NCBI RefSeq assembly: GCF_024347475.1
Contig: NZ_AP025488.1
Location: forward strand, 1,054,001 to 1,118,000
Source of the DNA: Vibrio fortis
GTDB lineage: Bacteria; Pseudomonadota; Gammaproteobacteria; Enterobacterales; Vibrionaceae
DNA length: 64,000 nt
Direction of reading: 5' to 3'
Shown: piece after piece, positions 7,942-15,251 of the stretch
How the letters are laid out: the number at the start of each line of letters is the position of its first letter
Position numbering within the stretch: the first letter of the stretch is position 1
Notes under the pieces: model-generated
What the model was told of the DNA's origin: nothing
Seen by the model: only the letters and a program-made list of their open reading frames with translations
Database searches by the model: none
Made by a program: the position numbers and the translations under genes

Positions 7942-9690
7942 CTAACTTAAACCCGTAATGTCGCCATTTTCGTTGATGTCTAAAGACATAAAGGCTGGCT
8001 TGTCAGGTAGCCCAGGCATAGTCATCACATTTCCACACAACGCATAGATAAATCCTGCTCCTGCGCAAAGCTTAAGTTCTCTCACAGGAACATCAAACTG
8101 AGTTGGAGCGCCTTTAACGTGTGCTTCCGTTGATATCGACAGCGGAGTTTTCGCTAAACATACCGACAGGTGGTCGTATCCATGTTTTTTGAACTCTGCG
8201 AGCTGCGATTTAGCCTTTTCTGACAAAGTAAGGCTTGCTGCACCATAACCCACTTCAGCAACCGCCATTAACTTCTCTTCAAGCGATTGTTCTTGAGTAT
8301 AAAGAGGCTTGAATTGAGCAGGTTTTTCACAAGCTGACACCACGGCTTTCGCTAAGTCAGTAGCGCCTTCTCCGCCTTGGCCAAACGCTTCACTAATTGC
8401 AACGGACACAGTCTCATCATAGCTTTGAATGAGCGCTTTTAATTGAGCTAGCTCGTCATCGGAATCTTGTGGGAATCGGTTGATAGCAATCACAATAGGA
8501 ACACCGTATTTATTGACGTTGTTAATATGCCATTTCAGGTTTTCGAAACCAGCGATAAGAGCTTGACTGTCATCGTTGCAGATAGAATCCGGAAGCGGTG
8601 TGCCTGGACGCAGGTCATAAAGGCCAGAGTTTGCTTTTAAGCCTCTAAGCGTCGCAACAACTACTGCGCAATCAGGTGACTGGTTAGCCGCCGTTGCTTT
8701 AATGTTGCATGCTTTCTCGAGACCCATATCAGAACCAAAACCGCCCTCAGTCACCACGTAATCCGCTAATCTCAGTGCAATCTTATCGGCAATGATTGAG
8801 GAGTTTCCATGAGCAATGTTGGCAAATGGCCCGGCATGAATCAGGGTAGGGACGCCTTCCAATGTTTGCATCAATGTTGGCTCAATAGCGTCCTTCATTG
8901 TTACTGTCATTGCACCTGCAACTTGGAAGTCGTCTGCGGTTAAAGGTTCGCCATTTTTATTGTATGCCAACACAATACGTCCAATGCGCTTACGTAAATC
9001 TTGTAGATCTTCCGCAAGTGCGAGGATCGCCATTAACTCGGATGCAGCCGATATGTCAAAGCCATCTTCACGCTGATAGCCATTGATGGTTTTACCGTCT
9101 TCGTTTTGTCCAACAGTAATCATTCGCAGTGCACGATCGTTATGATCGAGGACCCGACGCCAAACAATACGTTGAGGATCGATATTCAGTGCCTTTAACC
9201 CTGAACGTTGTTCAAAAGCTTCAATACCTTCTCTTTGTTCATGGTAATAGCGAGCATCAATTGCCGCAGAAGCAAGGTTGTGTGCTGCAGTGACGGAGTG
9301 AATGTCTCCAGTAAGGTGAAGGTTAAGCTGTTCCATTGGCGCAACTTGAGAGTAACCACCACCAGCAGCGCCGCCTTTGACACCAAAAACGGGTCCCATT
9401 GAAGGTTGGCGAATACAAGCCATAACTGATTGATTAATTGCTGCTAACCCTTGGCTTAAACCAATAGTTGTTACTGTTTTCCCTTCACCAAGTGGAGTAG
9501 GCGTAATCGCTGTAACTAGAACAAGCTTACCTTTTGGTTTTTCTTCGAGACGTTTTAGGCTGTCTAAAGAGACTTTCGCCTTATGTAACCCAAGTGGTTG
9601 GAATTCGTCAGTGGTTAAGCCTGCACCGAGAGCAATATCACTGATGTTTTTGAGTGAAGCAGAGCGGCAAATATCAATATCAGACAGCAT
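7942..9690 (-). CDS. fhs: Formate-tetrahydrofolate ligase
   Basis: 582 residues, close to the usual length of the family. It makes 10-formyltetrahydrofolate from formate, ATP and tetrahydrofolate, feeding purine synthesis and initiator-tRNA formylation. The ATP loop TPLGEGKT is at residues 65-72; other signatures are MGPVFGVKGGAAGGGYSQV, HLTGDIHSVTAAHNL, FANIAHGNSS and TEGGFGSDMGLEK. It is followed by the cyclase gene, separated by a stem-loop, and is preceded by a PurR-type box 34-49 bases before its start. This gives a one-carbon link to gcvT in the same window. Confidence 0.97.
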   Translation of the reverse strand: MLSDIDICRSASLKNISDIALGAGLTTDEFQPLGLHKAKVSLDSLKRLEEKPKGKLVLVTAITPTPLGEGKTVTTIGLSQGLAAINQSVMACIRQPSMGPVFGVKGGAAGGGYSQVAPMEQLNLHLTGDIHSVTAAHNLASAAIDARYYHEQREGIEAFEQRSGLKALNIDPQRIVWRRVLDHNDRALRMITVGQNEDGKTINGYQREDGFDISAASELMAILALAEDLQDLRKRIGRIVLAYNKNGEPLTADDFQVAGAMTVTMKDAIEPTLMQTLEGVPTLIHAGPFANIAHGNSSIIADKIALRLADYVVTEGGFGSDMGLEKACNIKATAANQSPDCAVVVATLRGLKANSGLYDLRPGTPLPDSICNDDSQALIAGFENLKWHINNVNKYGVPIVIAINRFPQDSDDELAQLKALIQSYDETVSVAISEAFGQGGEGATDLAKAVVSACEKPAQFKPLYTQEQSLEEKLMAVAEVGYGAASLTLSEKAKSQLAEFKKHGYDHLSVCLAKTPLSISTEAHVKGAPTQFDVPVRELKLCAGAGFIYALCGNVMTMPGLPDKPAFMSLDINENGDITGLS

Positions 9691-9723
9691 ATTAAATCCT
9701 TATGTTGAAACCGATAAGGTGGT

Positions 9724-9739
9724 ACGAAAACGTTTGCGT
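9724..9739. promoter_or_regulatory. PurR box upstream of fhs
   Basis: ACGAAAACGTTTGCGT matches the PurR consensus ACGCAAACGTTTGCGT at 15 of 16 positions. It ends 34 bases before the fhs start codon, where a repressor would block transcription. Purine-dependent control fits the enzyme's role in supplying formyl groups. Confidence 0.8.
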
Positions 9740-9891
9740 GGCGATAGTACTGTATAAATCGACCATGTAAAGGCTAACCACACGAATTATGTGCTGGAAG
9801 ATAACAGATTTCACCAGTCATTGCGCGAGATCAAATCTGGCGATGCTAACTCATCACCAAAATTTACGCGATTGTGTGTGTTTTATTAGCC

Positions 9892-9923
9892 GAAAATAAA
9901 AAGGGTTGCATAGTGCAACCCTT
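9892..9923 (-). terminator. Intrinsic terminator after gsk
   Basis: AAGGGTTGCA (9901-9910) pairs with TGCAACCCTT (9914-9923) around a three-base loop; on the minus strand a T-rich stretch (9892-9902) follows the stem. Confidence 0.85.
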
Positions 9924-9947
9924 AATAGAAACAGTTAGGTATTGTGA

Positions 9948-11252
9948 TTAGCGATCCCAATACGCTTCTTCTAGGCTGTCTTCACGTTCGGGAAGAGAGC
10001 GACCAAGACGTGGAGAGTGTTGTGTCAGCACTTCGTAACTCACACGGTTAGCGTACTTACAGATCTGTGAAAGTGACGAGTAGGTCATGTAAGGCTGGTC
10101 GTGTTTAGACGAGTTTGGTACGTTCATGTGGTGGTGACTATTCGCTGCCATATCATGAAGTAGTGCAGATAGTGCTGCGTCACCTGCGCCATTGGTGTTC
10201 TTAATTTCAAGAGGACCACCAAGGTAAGGACCGATGTGAGAATATACCTTAACAGGGTTCTTACAGTCGTCCTTGCGCATTGCACGGCTAAACTCGTACT
10301 TGTTAAATTCTGGAATGTTACCAGGAAGAAGAGGTAGCTCGGTTTCGCGTTTCGCTGTCTCATCAGTGTAACCAGCCATATATAGGCCAACAGGACCCGC
10401 AGTACATAGAACTAAGTCGACCCATTCTAGAGCTTTATCTGCAGCTAGCAGCGGATCTTTCTCGCCTGTCAGAGCCTGACCTTCCTCTTCGTTCATCGCA
10501 ACGATAGAGATATTCTCTTTAATGTAATCTTGCCACCATTCAGCGTTGCCTTCGATTACCCATTTTGTGCCTAGCGTCAATACAACGGGAACATTGTTTG
10601 CTTTAGCGATCTCGATAGCTCGAGCTACTGCTTTTGGCATTGGGTCTTCTGGCTTACCGCGCATTAGGTATGAAGAAACAACCAGTGCAGAGGCTTTTTC
10701 AAATACTTCTTCAGGAATGCTATCTGGACGTAGGTTGTTCATTTCACCTTCGTTGATCGCGAATGTACGTTCGCCATCGTCCGAAATTAGGGTGTAACAA
10801 CGACCGATTGAACCTTCTACTGTCTGTAGGTGGTTTAGGTTCATACGCGAAGAGGTACGGCATAGGTAACGGTAAGCAAAAGAGCCAACTTCGATGTTAC
10901 GTGACATAACACCTAAGAGTACCGATTTACTGTCTGCTAACACTGAGTAGTTGTGTAGCGTGTTACCAATGGTATCGCCTGGATATTGGTGCGTGATTAG
11001 ACCGCTTTCAACGAGCTCATCGTATAGGGCATCCGCTTTGCTTTCTTCCAAAACAAGAGAGTGACCTTTACTTAGTTCGTATTTAGCAAGGAATTCATCA
11101 GAAACACGAGCTTCGATATCTACAATTGTTTGACCAACACCAACAATAATCGGGCGATACAGTTTTGGTGTTTCCTTCATCTGGTTGATGAGTGGATCAC
11201 GGGCGTGTGTAGGGAAGTAGTGCTTAGATTTGCGCTGTCCAGGAAATTTCAT
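9948..11252 (-). CDS. gsk: Inosine-guanosine kinase
   Basis: 434 residues, the standard length for Gsk, a PfkB/ribokinase-family enzyme that phosphorylates inosine and guanosine in purine salvage. The N terminus MKFPGQRKSKHYFPT is characteristic of the family. The ribokinase-type anion-hole and catalytic Asp segment is NTNGAGDAALSALLHD in the C-terminal third, and GDTIGNTLHNYSVLAD is in the substrate lid region. It forms its own unit, with a terminator at its 3' end. I saw no PurR box directly upstream. Confidence 0.95.
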   Translation of the reverse strand: MKFPGQRKSKHYFPTHARDPLINQMKETPKLYRPIIVGVGQTIVDIEARVSDEFLAKYELSKGHSLVLEESKADALYDELVESGLITHQYPGDTIGNTLHNYSVLADSKSVLLGVMSRNIEVGSFAYRYLCRTSSRMNLNHLQTVEGSIGRCYTLISDDGERTFAINEGEMNNLRPDSIPEEVFEKASALVVSSYLMRGKPEDPMPKAVARAIEIAKANNVPVVLTLGTKWVIEGNAEWWQDYIKENISIVAMNEEEGQALTGEKDPLLAADKALEWVDLVLCTAGPVGLYMAGYTDETAKRETELPLLPGNIPEFNKYEFSRAMRKDDCKNPVKVYSHIGPYLGGPLEIKNTNGAGDAALSALLHDMAANSHHHMNVPNSSKHDQPYMTYSSLSQICKYANRVSYEVLTQHSPRLGRSLPEREDSLEEAYWDR

Positions 11253-11329
11253 AAGAAAATTACAGTGAGAAAATTTTGCCGCATAATATCACAGATTTTT
11301 GTAATTTCTTTCATTTTTATTACATTTAG

Positions 11330-11360
11330 ACTCGCCTGTACATTGTGTATACAGGCGAGT
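11330..11360. repeat. Perfect 11-bp inverted repeat after creA
   Basis: ACTCGCCTGTA (11330-11340) and TACAGGCGAGT (11350-11360) with a nine-base loop. It lies between the creA stop codon and the gsk start. Neither strand has a T-run after the stem, so it is not a standard intrinsic terminator. Confidence 0.6.
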
Positions 11361-11381
11361 GAACAAAACTAAGCCAGTGGT

Positions 11382-11861
11382 CTATTTTTGTTCAGCAGAA
11401 AGTGTTGTTGGGTCAATGTAAGCTTTAGTTCCCCATAGTGGAACCGTTGACAGGCTATGCTTGAAACTACCTTCTGTCTCTTTTGTTGTGTAAGACAGAT
11501 ACAGTAAGGTTTGGTTTTCCGCATCGTAGATACGTCTTACCTTCATTGTCTTAAAGAAAATACTTTTTGATTGCTTGAAGACAACCTCACCAGAGGCGCT
11601 TTTATCAATTTTGGCGATCATCTCAGGCGTGATATCACCCGTTTGACGACAAGAGATTGAGCTATCACTTGGGTCTGCAAGAGAGAAATCCGCCTCAATA
11701 GAAGCGATGTGACAGGTGACACCTGGGATCTTCTCATCATCTAGATGAGAGATCTTGATGTCTTTCAAGGTAAAGAAGCCAAGTGATACGTCACCCACCT
11801 CGTTATCCGAACAACCAACCAACATGGTCATGATACCTAATGCGATTAGGGCTTTTTTCAT
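11382..11861 (-). CDS. creA: CreA family lipoprotein
   Basis: 159 residues. An N-terminal lipoprotein signal ends in LVGC (Cys about 16). The rest matches the CreA family: a GVTCHIAS segment, a central SSISCRQTGDI with a conserved Cys, GEVVFKQSKSIFFKTMKVRRIYD around the middle, and LSTVPL near the end. E. coli CreA lies with the creBCD genes, but here it is alone and its role is unknown; the family is periplasmic. It is transcribed divergently from the small lipoprotein gene at 11978. Confidence 0.88.
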   Translation of the reverse strand: MKKALIALGIMTMLVGCSDNEVGDVSLGFFTLKDIKISHLDDEKIPGVTCHIASIEADFSLADPSDSSISCRQTGDITPEMIAKIDKSASGEVVFKQSKSIFFKTMKVRRIYDAENQTLLYLSYTTKETEGSFKHSLSTVPLWGTKAYIDPTTLSAEQK

Positions 11862-11977
11862 AAGAAGTCCTTTTAATTTATAGAGTTCTAATTACTATAA
11901 GGAGTATTGAAAGCTTGAATACGAGTGTAGAGCTTTTCGCTCTATTCGAAAAGGCAGTATTGGGAGAACCTTAATTT

Positions 11978-12094
11978 ATGAAGCATTTAAAGTACTTGTT
12001 GGTCGTTACGATGCTCTGTATGCTCTCTGCTTGTAGCTCGGCGCCTAAGGCGACCGTGTGCCTTCCAAATAATTGTGATATTTGGGGATACTAA
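11978..12094 (+). CDS. Small lipoprotein, 38 residues
   Basis: A short ORF starting MKHLKYLLVVTMLCMLSAC: two or three positively charged residues, a hydrophobic core and a lipobox LSAC with Cys at 19, so a mature lipoprotein of about 20 residues containing two further Cys (VCLPNNCDIWGY). GGGAG stands about 11 bases before the ATG, a rather long spacing. The next gene begins 16 bases after the stop codon, so the two are likely co-transcribed. No family recognised. Confidence 0.65.
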   Translation: MKHLKYLLVVTMLCMLSACSSAPKATVCLPNNCDIWGY

Positions 12095-12110
12095 AGTAGG
12101 TAGTAAAAGA

Positions 12111-12608
12111 ATGAATAATGAAATACCTGAAATCGCACTGAAAAAGAATGCGTGGTTAGCAAATCAAGTTGATGTGGCTTATCCTGCGAAAGAGAGCTTA
12201 CTCGGAAGAGATGTGTATCAATCAAGACTCGCAAATAAAAGCTATCAACTGCTTCCTTCAGATCAAACTCCCGCCGATATCGAAGAAATTCATAAAGTCG
12301 ATTTTCATAAACTGACCGTCTTATTCTCGCTCAATCAAGCGAGTGTCTATGAAAGTGAGTTCGATAAGACTCATATTCTTGAATTTTTAAGCCAAATTAT
12401 CTTATCTGATGAACATCAACTATATATTGGTACCGTTGGTTCTGATGTAGTAGCAAGTGCAATTGTGACTTCAGTGGAAGGTGAGGTGCTTGTTTCAGAT
12501 ATCGTCAATCAAGCGGGCCAGAACACAATAGGCTTTGCACAACAGCTTGTGTCTTTGCTTGGCACTTCTATCGTATCGAACACCAAAGTGTGGGTCGAAA
12601 GCGAATAG
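12111..12608 (+). CDS. Hypothetical protein, 165 residues
   Basis: I do not recognise a family. An in-frame ATG at 12075 would overlap the preceding lipoprotein ORF; the start at 12111 avoids this. The protein is acidic and soluble with no signal peptide or membrane segment. The C-terminal half (LYIGTVGSDVVASAIVTSVEGEVLVSD) looks like beta strands of an alpha/beta fold. It shares a probable transcript with the small lipoprotein gene and is followed by a terminator at 12628. Confidence 0.7.
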   Translation: MNNEIPEIALKKNAWLANQVDVAYPAKESLLGRDVYQSRLANKSYQLLPSDQTPADIEEIHKVDFHKLTVLFSLNQASVYESEFDKTHILEFLSQIILSDEHQLYIGTVGSDVVASAIVTSVEGEVLVSDIVNQAGQNTIGFAQQLVSLLGTSIVSNTKVWVESE

Positions 12609-13073
12609 AAAAGCTGATAGATAGGGTGGGAGTGCGCTCCCGCTTTTATTCATACCTCTTTTAATTCACTCGCAGCTCCGCCCGATTTCCCATTCCGGAT
12701 TTATAGTTTTTCATAAGCACCAAACCGTTATTGCTTGTCGAATAATATGGAAGATTTTTTAAACATTCCCTATCACATTCTCATAATCGACACACGATTG
12801 TACTAATGTACTGTTACGCAATAGCCTTTACTTCACATTAATGTCATGTCTTTGTGTTTAAATTATCGACAAACCAACCCAATAAGACTGAGTTTTTAGC
12901 AAGGTTAGGATAATAATGCCTGTAAGTAATTTATAAATAGGGTTATTAAGGTGATCTGTCGCATATTTCGCGAAGTTAATTAAGTGGTTTTCAGGAAAAT
13001 GCTACATCAGTCATGCCCGATAAACCTATATGCCTATAGGATGAAAGTCGAACTTTAGGTAAATGGTGTAACG
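12609..13073. other. Intergenic region without a recognisable gene
   Basis: 465 bases, AT-rich. It begins with an intrinsic terminator (12628-12650) and ends with an inverted repeat CCTATA/TATAGG at 13025-13040, about 35 bases before the HAD gene. No ORF with a ribosome-binding site and no known RNA motif was seen in between. Confidence 0.5.
12628..12650 (+). terminator. Intrinsic terminator
   Basis: GGGAG (12628-12632) pairs with CTCCC (12637-12641) and a short T-run follows. It closes the 11978-12608 unit. Confidence 0.65.
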
Positions 13074-13799
13074 ATGAGATTAGAGCAGACAAAATGTGTG
13101 ATATTTGATTGTGATGGAACACTGATAGACAGTGAAAAGCTTTGCTGCCAAGCGCTGGTGAATGTTTTTGCGCAATTCAATGTCTCTCTATCACTTGAAG
13201 ATTGCTACGCGCATTTTCAAGGCGGTAAGCTTGCTGATATCTTAATGGATACCCAACAGCGCCTTGGTCTCACCATCTCTATTGATACATTGGAACCTCT
13301 ATACCGCACCGAACTTGAAGCTCTTTTTCAACGATTCTTAAAGCCAATGGATGGTGCCAGTGAACTGATTAAATTTCTTAAAAATCAGGGTGTTGAGTTC
13401 TGTATTGCCTCTAATGCACCAAAAGAGCGAGTTGAGTCATCCCTAGCAATGACAGGCATGCTCGACGATTTTAAAGGTAAAATATTTTCAGCTTTCGATG
13501 CTAACAGTTGGAAACCAGAGCCTGATTTGATCATGTATACAGCAATGAACATGGGCTTTTTGCCTAACGAATGCATCTATGTTGACGATACCATCAAAGG
13601 TATTGAAGCTGGGGTGAGAGCGGGGATCCAGTCATTTCGCTTAAGACCTAACCTACCTAGCACCTTAGTTAGAACACCAAAGGCTGACTCCGAAGAGTCA
13701 GCCGCTATTGATATCTACAGCCTTGAAGAGATATCTGCTTGGCTTAGTGGCAAGCATTACTCAAGTGATACACCATACTCTGGTGTCTTGGTGGGGTAG
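13074..13799 (+). CDS. HAD-superfamily phosphatase, YieH-like
   Basis: 241 residues. Motif I is IFDCDGTLIDSE at about 9-20, motif II is in CIASNAPKERVE (about 108-119), the motif III Lys is in SWKPEPDL, and motif IV is YVDDTIKGIEAG. A helical cap lies between motifs I and II. It resembles E. coli YieH, a 6-phosphogluconate phosphatase; the substrate here is an inference. Its last 56 bases overlap the convergent zinc-ribbon gene. No strong ribosome-binding site precedes the ATG. Confidence 0.87.
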   Translation: MRLEQTKCVIFDCDGTLIDSEKLCCQALVNVFAQFNVSLSLEDCYAHFQGGKLADILMDTQQRLGLTISIDTLEPLYRTELEALFQRFLKPMDGASELIKFLKNQGVEFCIASNAPKERVESSLAMTGMLDDFKGKIFSAFDANSWKPEPDLIMYTAMNMGFLPNECIYVDDTIKGIEAGVRAGIQSFRLRPNLPSTLVRTPKADSEESAAIDIYSLEEISAWLSGKHYSSDTPYSGVLVG

Positions 13800-13953
13800 T
13801 ACTCGGTTGAATCCGGACGATTTTTGTAAATTGTTTGGTATGGAACCCACACGCAGCACAAGTAAATTTCTCTCCACAATTTGAAAGCAGATATTCCTCA
13901 TGTTGGCAAAGCGGGCATGTGATGTCGTCAGTTGGTGCGTCTGTTTTATTCAT
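13744..13953 (-). CDS. Small zinc-ribbon protein, 69 residues
   Basis: Residues 13-36 contain CPLC and CAAC, two Cys-x-x-Cys knuckles 20 residues apart, the signature of a zinc ribbon. AGGTGA lies four bases before the ATG, which supports translation. The C-terminal third, read antisense to the end of the HAD gene, is low in recognisable structure. Function unknown; such proteins often bind nucleic acid or protein partners. Confidence 0.65.
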   Translation of the reverse strand: MNKTDAPTDDITCPLCQHEEYLLSNCGEKFTCAACGFHTKQFTKIVRIQPSTTPPRHQSMVYHLSNACH

Positions 13954-14115
13954 TATGTCACCTGCAGCAAGTCAAAAAGCGATAACTTCGCTTCATTAGA
14001 TTACCTCTAAGCCGATTTTTTAAACAGATTTCTTATTTAAGTTTTGTTCAATTGCGACTGAGCTCATGCTAATGATATTACATTAGATTACCACTATACA
14101 GTTTGCTATACTGGA

Positions 14116-15240
14116 ATGCAGTACCATAAACTGGATTCTAATGTGAAAGTTATCATTTTCGTAATTGCCCTTCTTTTGACTGGATGTGGCCCTCAAACTT
14201 CCGACACGGCTGAAGAATCAAGCCAGTCAATTCGAAGCGTTAAATTCACCACCGCTGTTTTTCAATCTCATACTCAAACACGTCAATTAAGCGGCATAGT
14301 ACGCAGCGCTCAGACTTCGCCATTGAGCTTTAAGGTGAATGGAACCGTTAGCCAGCTTATGGTGGCAAAAGGGCAGCGTGTCGAAAAAGGGCAAGTTTTA
14401 GCGCAACTAGAAACAAGTGATTTGCTATTGGCCGTTCGCAAGTCTCAAGCTTCTTTAGGTGCAGCTCGGGTTGCTAAGCTGCAGGCTGAGGACAAGTATC
14501 AACGCTCGGCAAAGCTTAACTTGAAAGGGTTTGTCTCTGAATCTGAGTTGATTGCTATTAGAGCGGATCTTGATGCGAAACAACAGCAAGAAAATCTCGC
14601 CCAGACAGATTTGTCTAATGCGGAATTGAACCTTAAACGCGCAAAACTCTACGCGCCATTTTCTGGCCAGATTAGCCAAGTACAGATCGATGAGTTTACA
14701 AAGATCAGCGCAGGTCAGCAGATCATGGAACTCGTCAATGACTTTGCTTATGAGGTCGATTTCCTTGTTCCTGAGTCACTGATTAAAGAGGTGACTTATG
14801 GTGACAAGGCTCAGGTTCAGATCTCTGCGCTTAATGATGCGAAGTTGGTAGGTACAGTGACTGAAATAGGTGCGGTGGTTGAGCGTGGAAATGCGTACTC
14901 AGTCACGTTGCAGCTCAGTGATTCAAACGTTGCATTGAGAAATGGTATGTCAGCGGATGTACAGTTACTTATCGGTGGTGAGAGTCAAAACGTGGTGCTA
15001 TTACCATTAGAAGCGTTTGATTTTAATGAACGCAGCCCTGACTTAAATGGCGACGATGCTGCCATCTATATTGTTAACCCTTCAACGAGCACTCTTGAAA
15101 AGCGTTACGTTAAAACTAAGCGAGATATTAATGCTCAGGTCGTTGTATTAAATAATCTATCTGAGGGGGAAAGGATCGTTACCGCTGGGATCCCTTACCT
15201 TTATGAAGGGCAACAAGTGACCCTTTGGAACGGCTTGTAG
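14116..15240 (+). CDS. RND efflux pump periplasmic adaptor (MFP) lipoprotein
   Basis: 374 residues. A lipoprotein signal (IIFVIALLLTGC) is followed by the HlyD/AcrA pattern: a beta-barrel/lipoyl half-motif with GTVSQLMVAKGQRVEKGQVLAQL, a helical hairpin at about 100-165, the second lipoyl half (KLYAPFSGQISQVQI) and a beta-barrel C terminus. It connects an inner-membrane RND pump to an outer-membrane channel. The start is uncertain: a GTG at 14143 gives MKVIIFVIALLL, a more typical lipoprotein signal. It overlaps or abuts the pump gene, so the two are translationally coupled. No TolC-like gene is near. Confidence 0.92.
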   Translation: MQYHKLDSNVKVIIFVIALLLTGCGPQTSDTAEESSQSIRSVKFTTAVFQSHTQTRQLSGIVRSAQTSPLSFKVNGTVSQLMVAKGQRVEKGQVLAQLETSDLLLAVRKSQASLGAARVAKLQAEDKYQRSAKLNLKGFVSESELIAIRADLDAKQQQENLAQTDLSNAELNLKRAKLYAPFSGQISQVQIDEFTKISAGQQIMELVNDFAYEVDFLVPESLIKEVTYGDKAQVQISALNDAKLVGTVTEIGAVVERGNAYSVTLQLSDSNVALRNGMSADVQLLIGGESQNVVLLPLEAFDFNERSPDLNGDDAAIYIVNPSTSTLEKRYVKTKRDINAQVVVLNNLSEGERIVTAGIPYLYEGQQVTLWNGL

Positions 15241-15251
15241 GAAACCGCAGT

